Shown: positions 17,882 through 27,387 of the stretch, piece by piece
Layout: each line of letters starts with the position of its first letter
Position numbering within the stretch: the first letter of the stretch is position 1
Assembly: GCF_041438865.1 (NCBI RefSeq)
Contig: NZ_CP109450.1
Span: 1,426,001-1,490,000, forward strand
From: Streptomyces sp. NBC_01471
GTDB taxonomy: Bacteria; Actinomycetota; Actinomycetes; Streptomycetales; Streptomycetaceae
DNA: 64,000 bases
Reading direction: 5' to 3'
Position numbers and translations under genes: made by a program
Notes under the pieces: generated by a model
What the model saw: only the letters and a program-made list of their open reading frames with translations
Told to the model about the DNA's origin: nothing
Database searches by the model: none

Positions 17882-18754
17882 TCACTCCGCGGCGGCCTCC
17901 AGCGCGTCGGCCACCGACGTGAAGAACCGGGTGTGGGCCCGGGCACTGTCCGGGGCTTCCGGATTCCACGGCAGGACGCGCGCCCGGCCGGTGAGGCGCA
18001 GCCACTCGTCGTTGCCGCGCAGTTCACCGAGGGGGGTGGCGTTCGACCGGACATCGGCGAGCACGACATCGGGGTGCAGCTCCGCCGCCTCCGCCCAGCT
18101 GACGGTGGCCCAGTTGGCGCCCGCGCCGTCGGGCGGCCGCACCATGCTGACGCCGTGCTCCGTCAGGGCGCGCAGCTCGGGCCAGGCGCCGGGGCGCGCC
18201 AGATGCACCTGGTCGGGGCCGGCGGGCGAGAGTGCGAGCACCCCCGGCCGGGACGGTATGTCCGCCGTCGCGCGCAGCCGTTGGTGTGCGGCGTCCAGCA
18301 GCTGCTGCTGTTCTCCGTCACCACCCGCCCCCAGCGAGCGGGCGAGCGCGTCGAACCGGTCCCTGATCCCGGCCAGTGTGTGCGTCTGCCCGACGTCGAT
18401 GACCACGACGGGGATCTGCTCCTCCAGGTGTTTGGCGGTGTCCGGGTCCAGTCCGTACACCTGGCCGCCGCCGTAGCTGACCGCCACCACGAGGTCCGGG
18501 GCGCCGCCGAGCAGCGTCTCCAGATCCAGTGCGCTGCCGGCCCCCAGGTAGCGGACGTCGGGCGACAGCGATCCGGCCTTCGCCGGGTCGACCACAGCGC
18601 CGTCGTGCAGGGAGCCGAAGACCGCGTGCGGGGCCAGTCCGTGGTCCTGCAGAGTGGCTCCGGCCCGGATGTACGCCGTCACCCTCGACGGCGTCCGCCC
18701 GGCCGTCGACAGCTGCCCACGGTCGTCGGAAAACTGCCAGCCAGCTTGTTCCAT
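17882..18754 (-). CDS. Periplasmic-binding-protein-like (FecB/BtuF) family, without signal peptide
   Basis: A 290-residue protein with the two-lobed helical-backbone binding-protein organisation: ALDLETLLGGAPDLVVAVSYGG, PVVVIDVGQTHTLAGIRDRFDAL, SWAEAAELHPDVVLADVR. Relatives are siderophore or cobalamin receptors of ABC importers. Unusually, neither the ATG at 18754 nor any upstream in-frame start provides a signal peptide or lipobox cysteine, and no permease or ATPase gene is adjacent. A GGAGG lies about 13 nt upstream of the ATG. It may be a cytoplasmic ligand-binding relative. Confidence 0.75.
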   Translation of the reverse strand: MEQAGWQFSDDRGQLSTAGRTPSRVTAYIRAGATLQDHGLAPHAVFGSLHDGAVVDPAKAGSLSPDVRYLGAGSALDLETLLGGAPDLVVAVSYGGGQVYGLDPDTAKHLEEQIPVVVIDVGQTHTLAGIRDRFDALARSLGAGGDGEQQQLLDAAHQRLRATADIPSRPGVLALSPAGPDQVHLARPGAWPELRALTEHGVSMVRPPDGAGANWATVSWAEAAELHPDVVLADVRSNATPLGELRGNDEWLRLTGRARVLPWNPEAPDSARAHTRFFTSVADALEAAAE

Positions 18755-19050
18755 GACGTTTCGCGCCCCCTCCGGGTCAGCGCCGTCCGGTCGTCCGGGC
18801 GCCGCACACCCGTACCTGCCCAGCTCGCGTGTACGGCATTCGGCGCGGACCGCCCCATGTCGGGAATCGCGCATCGCCCCCGTACTCGGCCGGGGTTGAG
18901 TACCGGTACTCACGTCTCGTCCGCCCGGTCCCGGCAGCCTGGAGGAAGAAGGAAGCGGGGTGCGGCTCATGCACTCGCACACGCGGCTGCCGGACGTGAC
19001 AGGCAGGCGCGGCATCCCGGCCACAACGACACGACGGTGGTGGAGCGACG

Positions 19051-19392
19051 ATGAACGGCAAGAGCCCGGCGCAGCGGATCGGCCGGACAGTGGCGGGTGA
19101 CTGGGTATCTCGCGGATACCTCATGGTCATCGCGGCCCTGCTGGTCTGGGTCTGGGTGGACACCACGCTGGTCTCGCACCCGGACGCGTCGTTCGCCGGG
19201 GTGTACCCGATCCTGCTCACCGCGCCGGGCAGCCTGCTTCTGCTGCTGCCCGGCATCGAGGGGCCTCTGGGCTGGGTCGTGCTGGTGGCGGCGGCCCTGG
19301 TCAACTCGACTGTCATCAGCCTGATCGTCCGCCGGGCGGGCGGGCACGGCAGCAGCCGCCGTGCCGGGCCGGGCGCCACCCCGGCCCGGTGA
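19051..19392 (+). CDS. Small membrane protein (SCO4225-like family)
   Basis: A 113-residue protein with three hydrophobic segments (MVIAALLVWVWVDTTLV, the ILLTAPGSLLLLLPG region and GWVVLVAAALVNSTVIS) and a basic tail. The VDTTLVSHPDAS loop followed by TAPGSLLLLLPG resembles what I recall as the SCO4225 membrane family; function unknown. The ATG follows a GGTGGAGCGACG stretch. It stands alone, divergent from the binding-protein gene across a 296-bp gap in which I see no gene. Confidence 0.7.
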   Translation: MNGKSPAQRIGRTVAGDWVSRGYLMVIAALLVWVWVDTTLVSHPDASFAGVYPILLTAPGSLLLLLPGIEGPLGWVVLVAAALVNSTVISLIVRRAGGHGSSRRAGPGATPAR

Positions 19393-19420
19393 CGTACCGG
19401 CCGGGGATGTACCCGTCCGT

Positions 19421-19515
19421 CCGTTGACGTACCTGCCGGTCGGGTACGGGCCCGTTGCTGGACCCGCCGGTTGTGTACCGGCCCGTTGACGTACCGGCCG
19501 CCGGTGACGTCACCG
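19421..19515. repeat. Degenerate 31-bp tandem repeat
   Basis: Three units begin CCGTTG at 19421, 19452 and 19483, each followed by variants of GACGTACCGGCC and a GGTNNGGTACNGG half. A fourth, more diverged copy precedes them near 19390. The repeats sit between the small membrane protein and the cupin gene. Confidence 0.5.
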
Positions 19516-19615
19516 GCTCCTGCCGGACCCGTATGCCCGGCCCCCGCTCGATCCGGTCCCGTGCGCCCGGCGCCGTCCACGTTGCCCGGACGGGCCGATG
19601 CGGGAGAATGACGTC

Positions 19616-19948
19616 ATGCAGAGACTCTCTCTCGAAGCCCTGGCCCGCCAGCAGATCGAACTGGCGGCCACGGCCGGTGGCGGTCACACAGCGGACACCG
19701 TCTACGGCGGTCATGAGAAGGTCCTGCGCCAGACGGTCATCGGGATGACGCGCGGCTCGCACCTCGCGGAGCACGAGAACCCCGGCGAGGCCACGGTGCA
19801 GGTACTGCAGGGCCGGGTGCGGCTCTCGGCGGGCGACCTGTCCTGGGAGGGCCGTCAGGGTGACCTGATCATCGTGCCCGACAGCCGCCACCGGGTGGAC
19901 GCCCTGGAGGACTCCGCTCTCCTGCTGACCGTGGCCAAACTGCTCTGA
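19616..19948 (+). CDS. Cupin-domain protein
   Basis: A 110-residue single-domain cupin. The first motif appears as MTRGSHLAEHENPGEATVQV and the second as GDLIIVPDSRHRVDALED, giving His and Glu residues for a possible metal site. The ATG at 19616 has a GGGAG ribosome-binding site 9 bp upstream; an ATG 18 bp earlier does not. Small cupins of this type are often binding or regulatory proteins rather than enzymes. Its monocistronic setting gives no hint of ligand. Confidence 0.8.
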   Translation: MQRLSLEALARQQIELAATAGGGHTADTVYGGHEKVLRQTVIGMTRGSHLAEHENPGEATVQVLQGRVRLSAGDLSWEGRQGDLIIVPDSRHRVDALEDSALLLTVAKLL

Positions 19949-20073
19949 CGGCCGGCCCGGGCGCACTGCCCGGCGGGCGACCGTACCTGCGGCACCGGTG
20001 CCGGTGCCGGGCGATACGCAGGCTGGCCTCAGCGGCCGGAAGTTTTCGGCCGACGAGCAGCGGGGGTACGGAA

Positions 20074-20514
20074 GTGGGCGGCGAGCGCGACGGCATACCG
20101 GGAGAGTCCCAACGCGTCCGGCCGGGCCGGTCGTTGGGCAGGCTGCCCGGGGTGGTGCGAGGCGGCGCGACCCTCGCGCTGCTGATCGCGGTGGCAGCGG
20201 TGGGTCTGCTGCTCCTGCCGGTGTCACCGAAGGTCCCCGACCCCTCCGAGTACGCGGAGGGGAACTCCACCGTGCAGGTGACCTGCGGCTCGGTCCTGGA
20301 TCCGGCGGGCGACGACGCGCTGGCGGACAACCGCGACACCTCACCGGCCTGCGGCTCCGCCCGGATCCAGCGCATGGGATGGTCGGGCGTAGGACTCGGC
20401 GCCGCCTTCGTCGTCCTGGTGCTGTCACTGCTCATGGGAGACGGAATGTCCGAGGACCCGGCGACGGCCCGGGAGCGGCCCGAAGGCACACCGGGGCAGG
20501 ACACCGGGGTCTAG
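20074..20514 (+). CDS. Hypothetical two-TM membrane protein
   Basis: A 146-residue protein with a TM segment near residues 32-50 (ATLALLIAVAAVGLLLLP) and another near 103-120. They flank a ~55-residue external loop with two cysteines (VTCGSVLD and PACGSARI) that could form a disulfide. The C-terminal tail is polar. The GTG at 20074 is preceded by GGGGGTACGGAA. I do not recognise the family. Confidence 0.65.
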   Translation: MGGERDGIPGESQRVRPGRSLGRLPGVVRGGATLALLIAVAAVGLLLLPVSPKVPDPSEYAEGNSTVQVTCGSVLDPAGDDALADNRDTSPACGSARIQRMGWSGVGLGAAFVVLVLSLLMGDGMSEDPATARERPEGTPGQDTGV

Positions 20515-20631
20515 TGCCGCGCCCGGCTCACGACGCCGGGCCCGGCCACCACACACGGAAGGAAAGACGTTGAAAAGCGCGACAGCGACCGCGGTGCCGG
20601 ACCGTGCGGCCGTCCACACCGGGAGGCGCGC

Positions 20632-21411
20632 ATGACCTCTCGGGCCTACCTTTCCGAACTGTTCTCCCTGGACGGCCTGGTCGCCGTCGTGACCGGTGGG
20701 AGTTCCGGCATCGGCCGCGGCATCGCCGGGGCGCTGGCCCGGGCCGGTGCGAGCGTGGTCGTCGTGGCGCGCAGGGAGGCGGAGCTGGCCGCCACCGTCG
20801 GCGAACTCACGGCGGACGGCTGCCGGGCGGCGTGGGTGAGCGCCGACCTGGGCACCCGTGAGGGCGTCCGCGCGGCGGCCGAGAAGGCAGTGGAAACCTT
20901 CGGCGAGCCCGACATCCTCGTCAACTCCGCCGGGATCAACCTGCGGCCGCCGATGGGCGAGTTGAGCGACGAGGTGTGGGACACCACGATGGCCGTGAAT
21001 CTGGAAGCGCCCCACCTGCTGGGGCAGCGGTTCGGCCCCGGCATGGCCGGGCGCGGCTTCGGCCGGATCATCCACGTCACCTCGCAGCAAGCGCACCGGG
21101 CCTTCGTCCAGAGCGGTGCTTACGGGGTATCCAAGGGTGCGTTGGAGTCCCTGGCCCGTTCACAGGCCGAGGCCTGGTCGCCGCACGGTGTCACCTGCAA
21201 CACGCTGGTGCCCGGTTTCGTGATGACACCGCTCAACGCGCGACTGTCGTCCGACCCCGAGAAGACCGCCGCGCTGGCCGCGCGCACGATGATCGGACGC
21301 AATGGCCTGGCCGAGGATTTCGAGGGCGCGGCGGTGTTCCTGGCCGGCCGCGCCTCCGCGTACGTCACGGGTCAGTCGGTCTTCGTGGACGGCGGGTTCT
21401 CCGTGCACTGA
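20632..21411 (+). CDS. Short-chain dehydrogenase/reductase (SDR)
   Basis: A 259-residue classical SDR. The cofactor motif TGGSSGIGRGIAG, the NSAG (residues in VNSAGIN), a YxxxK active site in YGVSKGALES and the C-terminal VDGG are all visible. The substrate-orienting serine lies in IHVTSQQAH. The arginines in VVVARREAEL suggest NADPH preference. The ATG at 20632 has a GGGAGG ribosome-binding site. It is monocistronic, with a strong bidirectional terminator following. Substrate unknown; gluconate 5-dehydrogenase-like members look similar. Confidence 0.88.
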   Translation: MTSRAYLSELFSLDGLVAVVTGGSSGIGRGIAGALARAGASVVVVARREAELAATVGELTADGCRAAWVSADLGTREGVRAAAEKAVETFGEPDILVNSAGINLRPPMGELSDEVWDTTMAVNLEAPHLLGQRFGPGMAGRGFGRIIHVTSQQAHRAFVQSGAYGVSKGALESLARSQAEAWSPHGVTCNTLVPGFVMTPLNARLSSDPEKTAALAARTMIGRNGLAEDFEGAAVFLAGRASAYVTGQSVFVDGGFSVH

Positions 21412-21433
21412 TCAGCATGCGGCCACTGAGCGC

Positions 21434-21473
21434 GTGAGGGCTGCCTCCGGGACGGCCCGGAGGCAGCCCTCAC
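21434..21473. terminator. Bidirectional terminator between SDR and VOC genes
   Basis: A perfect 18-bp stem (21434-21451 with 21456-21473) and a 4-nt loop ACGG. It sits between convergent genes and overlaps the stop codon of the VOC gene. Confidence 0.85.
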
Positions 21474-21922
21474 ACGGCGCAGAACTCGTTGCCTTCCGGG
21501 TCCCGCATGACCCACCAGTGTCCGGCAGGCCCCCGGTCCTCCTCGCGGACGCGGGTCGCCCCCAGGTCCACCAGGCGTGCCACCAGCTGTCCGAGACCAC
21601 CGGGCTCACCATGGATGTCGATGTGGAGGCGGTTCTTGCCCGCCTTGACCTCGGGTACGTCCTGGAAGAGCAGCCGCCGCCCGCGCCCGATCCCGCCGGC
21701 CTCGTCGAACGGGTCATCGGGATGGCGTACCGCGGCATAGCCACGGAAGGTCTTCCGTCCCTGGTGCTCGGCGATCGCTTCCTCCCCGATGCGACCGGCG
21801 GCCAGCAGCTGCCCGATGAGCTCGCTGGGGTCCTCCACTTCGTAGCCCAGGGCCGCGGCCCAGAAGTCCTCGAGCACGGGCGCGTTCATGCTGTCGATGA
21901 CGAGTTTCCAACTCAGTGTCAT
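21470..21922 (-). CDS. VOC-superfamily (glyoxalase/bleomycin-resistance-like) protein
   Basis: A 150-residue vicinal-oxygen-chelate protein made of two beta-alpha-beta repeats: MTLSWKLVIDSMNAPVLEDFWAAALGY at the start and NRLHIDIHG...GHWWVMRDPEGNEFCAV at the end. Likely metal ligands are the histidine in LHIDI and the terminal glutamate in PEGNEF. The ATG at 21922 gives the standard family start. It reads in the same direction as hypA-hypB, 107 bp downstream of hypB, and could be read through from it, though a functional tie is unproven. Confidence 0.8.
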   Translation of the reverse strand: MTLSWKLVIDSMNAPVLEDFWAAALGYEVEDPSELIGQLLAAGRIGEEAIAEHQGRKTFRGYAAVRHPDDPFDEAGGIGRGRRLLFQDVPEVKAGKNRLHIDIHGEPGGLGQLVARLVDLGATRVREEDRGPAGHWWVMRDPEGNEFCAV

Positions 21923-22029
21923 GTGACCGGTTGTAAGCGGTGCCCGCACCCCGCGGCAACTCGGGAGGTGGGCCCCGGCGCACCCCCGGCACCCCGGGAC
22001 GAGGCCGGACACCGCTCAGGGAACGGGCA

Positions 22030-22875
22030 TCAGTTCAGGAGCATCTGATCGTCCAGCGCCGCAACCCAGTCGTACCACTGGTCCATCCCCTCGCCCGTCG
22101 TCGCGGACACCGCCAGCACCTGTACGTCCGGGCTGACCGAGCGCGCGTACGCCTCGCACCGGGCCACGTCGAAGTCGACGTAGGGCAGCAGGTCGATCTT
22201 GTTGATGAGGACCAGGTCGGCGGCGCCGAACATATAGGGGTACTTGAGCGGCTTGTCCGTGCCCTCGGTCACCGAGATGATCACGATCCTGCTGCGCTCC
22301 CCCAGGTCGAAGAGGGCCGGGCACACCAGGTTCCCCACGTTCTCGACCAGGACCAGTGCTCCGCGCTCCGGTGCGAGGGCCGTGAGTGCCCCCTGCATCA
22401 TGTCGGCGTCGAGGTGGCAGCCGGCGCCGGTGTTGACCTGCACCACCGCGCATCCGGCGCGCTTGATGCGGTCGGCGTCGAGCATGGTCTCCTGGTCGCC
22501 CTCGACCACGGCCACCGGACGCCGTCCGGAGAAGTCCCTGATGGTGCGCTCCAGCAGGGTGGTCTTGCCCGCGCCGGGTGAGCTCATCAGGTTCACCGCC
22601 ACGATGTGCCGCTCGGCGAGCCAGCCACGGTTGCGTTCCGCCTGGAGCTCGTTCTTGGCGAGCACCCGCTGTTCGAGGGTGACCGTCTCGCCGGTGTCGT
22701 GCGCAGCCTCGTGGCCGTGCGGGCCGTGGTCACGGTCATGGCTGTGGTCGTGACCGTGGTCCTGACCGTGGCCGTGGCCGTGGTGCGGACGTCCGGTGGC
22801 CCGTGCGTGCTCCTCCTGGGGCAGCGCAATGCGCGTGCCGCCGCCTTCGTCGCCACAACCGCAGGTACCGCACAT
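22030..22875 (-). CDS. hypB: Hydrogenase nickel incorporation GTPase HypB
   Basis: A 281-residue GTPase that delivers nickel to the hydrogenase large subunit with HypA. It begins MCGTCGCGDEGG, including the high-affinity nickel CxxCGC motif. Residues ~31-55 are histidine-rich (repeated GHGH/DHDH runs), a nickel-storage stretch. The G-domain shows P-loop SSPGAGKTT, switch metal site GCHLDA, and NKID. HypA lies 3 bp upstream on the same strand, and the pair is divergent from the hydrogenase structural genes. Confidence 0.97.
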   Translation of the reverse strand: MCGTCGCGDEGGGTRIALPQEEHARATGRPHHGHGHGQDHGHDHSHDRDHGPHGHEAAHDTGETVTLEQRVLAKNELQAERNRGWLAERHIVAVNLMSSPGAGKTTLLERTIRDFSGRRPVAVVEGDQETMLDADRIKRAGCAVVQVNTGAGCHLDADMMQGALTALAPERGALVLVENVGNLVCPALFDLGERSRIVIISVTEGTDKPLKYPYMFGAADLVLINKIDLLPYVDFDVARCEAYARSVSPDVQVLAVSATTGEGMDQWYDWVAALDDQMLLN

Positions 22876-22878
22876 GGG

Positions 22879-23208
22879 TCAGCCCACTTTCATCGAGATG
22901 ATCTGCAGTTCACGCCCCGACGTGATCTCCACGTCGGCGCTGCCGCACGGACAGAGCAGTACGGGATCGGTCAGGGTGAAGTCCTTGTCGCAGGTGCGGC
23001 AGCGCGCCGCTCCCGGAGGCTGGTCGATCTCCAGTCGCGCGCCCTCGGCCACCGTGCCCGCCGTGATCAGGTCGAAGCAGAACCGCATCGACTCGGCCAC
23101 GACCGCCGTGAGCACTCCGACCCGCACGCTGACGGTGCGGACCGGCCTTCCGTCGGCCCGTTCGCAGACCATGTCGACGACGCTCTGCGTGATCGACAAT
23201 TCATGCAT
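22879..23208 (-). CDS. hypA: Hydrogenase maturation nickel metallochaperone HypA
   Basis: A 109-residue protein with the invariant N-terminal MHELS (His2 is the nickel ligand) and a zinc site formed by CRTC and CPCG cysteine pairs. It partners HypB in loading nickel into HhyL. The ATG at 23208 follows a GAGGCAGAG ribosome-binding site and matches the invariant MHE start. First gene of the hypA-hypB unit; its promoter lies in the 350-bp divergent gap. Confidence 0.97.
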   Translation of the reverse strand: MHELSITQSVVDMVCERADGRPVRTVSVRVGVLTAVVAESMRFCFDLITAGTVAEGARLEIDQPPGAARCRTCDKDFTLTDPVLLCPCGSADVEITSGRELQIISMKVG

Positions 23209-23558
23209 CTCTGCCTCGTTCCCGCATCGGTGGCACGACCGTAGGACCTGAAACCCGCGCGTGCCTCTTACAGCTGATTCGGTCGGGTCATTTCCTTTTC
23301 CGGTTCATTCGACCGGCGCAATCCCGGCCCGGCCGCAGGAGGAAATAGCCACCGGTTCTGCCCGGCAGGGCGCATCCGGTGTGCACACCGCCGAATGGCG
23401 CGGCCCGAGGACGCTCGTACGGAGTTCTTCTCGCGTTGACAGGGCGCATGCGCCGGGCCTAGATGGTAGCAATGTGAGCGACACCACACTCGTGAGCCAG
23501 GCGCCCCGATCCAGCGCTTTCTGGAATGGGCACGCCGGCACCGGAAGGCGGCAGCGCT
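23209..23558. promoter_or_regulatory. Divergent regulatory region between hypA and hhyS
   Basis: A 350-bp region without a gene. It contains the strong rightward promoter at 23436-23465. No clear leftward -35/-10 pair for hypA is visible, although an AT-richer patch at ~23270-23310 could hold it. Confidence 0.6.
23436..23465 (+). promoter_or_regulatory. Candidate hhyS promoter with palindromic operator in the spacer
   Basis: A consensus -35 box TTGACA (23436-23441) and TAGATG as -10 (23460-23465) are separated by 18 bp. The spacer holds a perfect 12-bp palindrome GGCGCATGCGCC (23443-23454). An operator between the two hexamers would be typical of direct repression or MerR-like activation. 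The predicted 5' UTR is about 85 nt. Confidence 0.6.
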
Positions 23559-24614
<1,056 letters not shown>

Positions 24615-24649
24615 CCGACCGCAACGGACAAGAAAGATGAGGCGGCTCA

Positions 24650-26443
24650 ATGACCGCGACGACACGCAGGGGTGGCAGCGGGAAGCAGGGCAAGGACGAC
24701 CTTGTCGAGATGGCGTGGGACCCCATCACCCGCATCGTCGGCAGCCTGGGCATCTACACGAAGATCGATTTCAAGCAGAAGGTGGTGGCCGAGTGCCACA
24801 GCACCAGCTCCATCTTCCGCGGCTACTCGGTCTTCATGAAGGGCAAGGACCCGCGCGACGCGCACTTCATCACCAGCCGGATCTGCGGAATCTGCGGAGA
24901 CAACCACGCCACGTGCTCCTGCTACGCGCAGAACATGGCGTACGGGGTGAAGCCGCCGCACCTCGGTGAGTGGATCGTCAACCTCGGCGAAGCCGCGGAG
25001 TACATGTTCGACCACAACATCTTCCAGGAGAACCTGGTCGGGGTCGACTACTGCGAGAAGATGGTCGCGGAGACCAACCCGGGTGTGCTGGAGCAGGCCA
25101 ACCGCACCCCGTCGCCGCACGCCGGGGACCACGGGTACAAGACCATCGGCGACATCATGCGCTCGCTGAACCCGTTCACCGGTGAGTTCTACCGCGAGGC
25201 GCTCCAGGTCAGCCGGATGACCCGGGAGATGTTCTGCCTCATGGAGGGCAGGCACGTACACCCCTCCACGCTCTACCCGGGCGGCGTGGGCACCGTGGCG
25301 ACCGTGCAGCTGATGACCGACTACATCACCCGGCTCCAGCGCTACGTCGAGTTCATGAAGAAGGTCGTGCCGATGCACGACGACCTCTTCGACTTCTTCT
25401 ACGAGGCGCTGCCCGGCTACGAGCAGGTCGGCAACCGGCGCATCCTGCTGGGCTGCTGGGGCTCGTTCCAGGACCCGGAGCACTGCAACTTCAAGTACCA
25501 GGACATGACCGAGTGGGGACGGAAGATGTACGTCACCCCCGGTGTGGTCGTGGACGGGAAGCTGGTCACCACCGACCTGGTGAAGATCAACCTGGGCATC
25601 CGCATCCTCCTCGGCTCGTCGTACTACGGCGACTGGGAGGAGCAGGAGATGTTCGTGACCGAGGACCCGCTCGGCAACCCGGTCGACCGCAGGCACCCGT
25701 GGAACCAGCACACCAACCCGCAGCCGCAGAAGCGGGACCTGGACGACAAGTACAGCTGGGTCATGTCGCCGCGCTGGTTCGACGGCAAGGACTACCTCGC
25801 ACTCGACACCGGCGGCGGCCCGCTGGCCCGGCTGTGGACCACCGCGCTGGCCGGTCTCGTCGACATCGGGTACATCCAGGCCACCGGCAACAGCGTCAAG
25901 ATCAACCTCCCCAAGACCGCGCTCAAGGGCCCGGTGGAGCTGGAGTGGCACGTCCCGAAGTGGAGCAACACGATCGAGCGCAACCGGGCGCGCACCTACT
26001 TCCAGGCGTACGCGGCCGCCTGCGCGCTGCACTTCGCGGAGAAGGCGCTCGTGGAGATCCGCGCGGGCCGGACCAAGACCTGGGAGAAGTTCGAGGTCCC
26101 CGAGGAGGGCGTCGGCTGCGGCTTCACCGAGGCGGTGCGCGGCGTGCTCTCGCACCACATGGTGATCCGGGACGGCAAGATCGCCAACTACCACCCGTAC
26201 CCGCCGACCCCCTGGAACGCGAGCCCCCGGGACAACTTCGGTACGCCGGGGCCGTACGAGGACGCGGTGCAGGGCCAGCCGATCTTCGAGGAGAACGACC
26301 GGGAGCACTTCAAGGGAATCGACATCATGCGCACCGTGCGCAGCTTCGACCCCTGTCTGCCCTGCGGCGTGCACATGTATCTCGGCGAGGGCAAGAAGCT
26401 GGAACTGCTGCACTCCCCCACCCAGTCCGCGGGCAGCGAGTGA
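24650..26443 (+). CDS. hhyL: Group 1h-type [NiFe]-hydrogenase large (catalytic) subunit
   Basis: A 597-residue subunit bearing the NiFe(CN)2CO site. The L1 motif is RICGICGDNHATCS and the L2 motif DPCLPCGVH ends at about residue 575, giving all four cysteine ligands. After the L2 histidine come 22 residues (MYLGEGKK...AGSE), the C-terminal extension cut off by the maturation protease encoded at 30280-30774. The N terminus has WDPITRIVGSLGIYTKIDF. Its stop TGA overlaps the ATG of the next gene. It forms the H2-oxidising heterodimer with HhyS. Confidence 0.96.
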   Translation: MTATTRRGGSGKQGKDDLVEMAWDPITRIVGSLGIYTKIDFKQKVVAECHSTSSIFRGYSVFMKGKDPRDAHFITSRICGICGDNHATCSCYAQNMAYGVKPPHLGEWIVNLGEAAEYMFDHNIFQENLVGVDYCEKMVAETNPGVLEQANRTPSPHAGDHGYKTIGDIMRSLNPFTGEFYREALQVSRMTREMFCLMEGRHVHPSTLYPGGVGTVATVQLMTDYITRLQRYVEFMKKVVPMHDDLFDFFYEALPGYEQVGNRRILLGCWGSFQDPEHCNFKYQDMTEWGRKMYVTPGVVVDGKLVTTDLVKINLGIRILLGSSYYGDWEEQEMFVTEDPLGNPVDRRHPWNQHTNPQPQKRDLDDKYSWVMSPRWFDGKDYLALDTGGGPLARLWTTALAGLVDIGYIQATGNSVKINLPKTALKGPVELEWHVPKWSNTIERNRARTYFQAYAAACALHFAEKALVEIRAGRTKTWEKFEVPEEGVGCGFTEAVRGVLSHHMVIRDGKIANYHPYPPTPWNASPRDNFGTPGPYEDAVQGQPIFEENDREHFKGIDIMRTVRSFDPCLPCGVHMYLGEGKKLELLHSPTQSAGSE

Positions 26444-27387
26444 TGACACAGGAGACAGCGTCCGGGCCCGCCGACTGGCGGTCGGCAGGGGACCGGATCG
26501 ACACCCTGATCGCCGCCAGCGCGGCGGGCGGCGCCGTCGCCCGCGAGCGGAGCGAGGAACTGGTCCGGCTCGTCACGGACTTCTACGGCGCCGGTCTGGA
26601 ACGGCTGCTCGACCTCGTGCACGAGCACGGCAAGCTGGACGACGAGGTCCTGGCGGCTCTCGCGGCCGACGATCTGGTGGCCAGTCTGCTGCTGGTGCAC
26701 GGGCTGCACCCGTACGGGGTGGAGACCCGGGTCGAGGAGGCGCTGGAGAGCGTCCGGCCGTATCTCGGTTCGCACGGCGGCGATGTGGAGCTGCTGGGTG
26801 TCACGGCCGAAGGCGTCGTGACACTGCGGCTGCTCGGCAGTTGCGACGGGTGCCCCTCGTCGTCGGCCACGCTCAAGCTGGCCGTGCAGAGCGCGGTCGA
26901 GGCCGCCGCCCCGGAGATCACCGGGATCGAAGTGGAGGCTGCGGCCGAGAGCGGCGCGGGCGAACCCGGCCCGCTGGTCACGGTGGACTCGCTGTTCTCC
27001 CGGCTCCACGAAGCGGCGTCGGCTCCCGGCGACGGCGGTTCGTCCTGGGAGGCCGTGCCGGGTCTCGACACCCTGGAGTCCGGTGCCGTACGGCACTTCA
27101 CCGCGGGCTCGATCCCGGTGCTGGCCTGCCGGATCGGCTCCGGCCTGTTCGCCTTCCGTGACTGGTGCGCGCGGTGCGACCGGTCCCTTCAGGGCGCGGC
27201 GCTGGCCCGCAGACTGGGCGGCGCGTCCGGTGACGGGGTGCTGCGGTGCCCCGGCTGCCGCGCGCACTACGACGTACGACGGGCCGGTGCCTGTCTGGAC
27301 GAGGACGGGCTGCACCTGGACCCGCTTCCCCTGCTCGTGGACGGCCCGACGGTCTCGGTCGCGGTGCCCGCACCGGTCTCCGCATGA
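26443..27387 (+). CDS. NifU-like / Rieske-like fusion protein of the hydrogenase operon
   Basis: A 314-residue fusion. Residues ~97-165 are a NifU C-terminal Fe-S scaffold with GSCDGCPSSSATLK. Residues ~225-290 look like a Rieske-type domain, with RDWCARCDRSL and LRCPGCRAHYDV at the positions of the two ligand loops. Canonical Rieske loops are CxH and CxxH; here the histidine positions are cysteines, giving CxxC/CxxC, which predicts a rubredoxin-like or all-Cys [2Fe-2S] site. The ATG overlaps the hhyL stop. It probably serves cluster assembly or electron transfer for the hydrogenase. The longer in-frame extension into hhyL is a shadow. Confidence 0.85.
   Translation: MTQETASGPADWRSAGDRIDTLIAASAAGGAVARERSEELVRLVTDFYGAGLERLLDLVHEHGKLDDEVLAALAADDLVASLLLVHGLHPYGVETRVEEALESVRPYLGSHGGDVELLGVTAEGVVTLRLLGSCDGCPSSSATLKLAVQSAVEAAAPEITGIEVEAAAESGAGEPGPLVTVDSLFSRLHEAASAPGDGGSSWEAVPGLDTLESGAVRHFTAGSIPVLACRIGSGLFAFRDWCARCDRSLQGAALARRLGGASGDGVLRCPGCRAHYDVRRAGACLDEDGLHLDPLPLLVDGPTVSVAVPAPVSA

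Noticed and set aside
24647..26449. A 600-codon minus-strand open frame exactly opposite hhyL
   Set aside because: Mirror frame of the hydrogenase large subunit; Val/Leu/His-rich, no family features.
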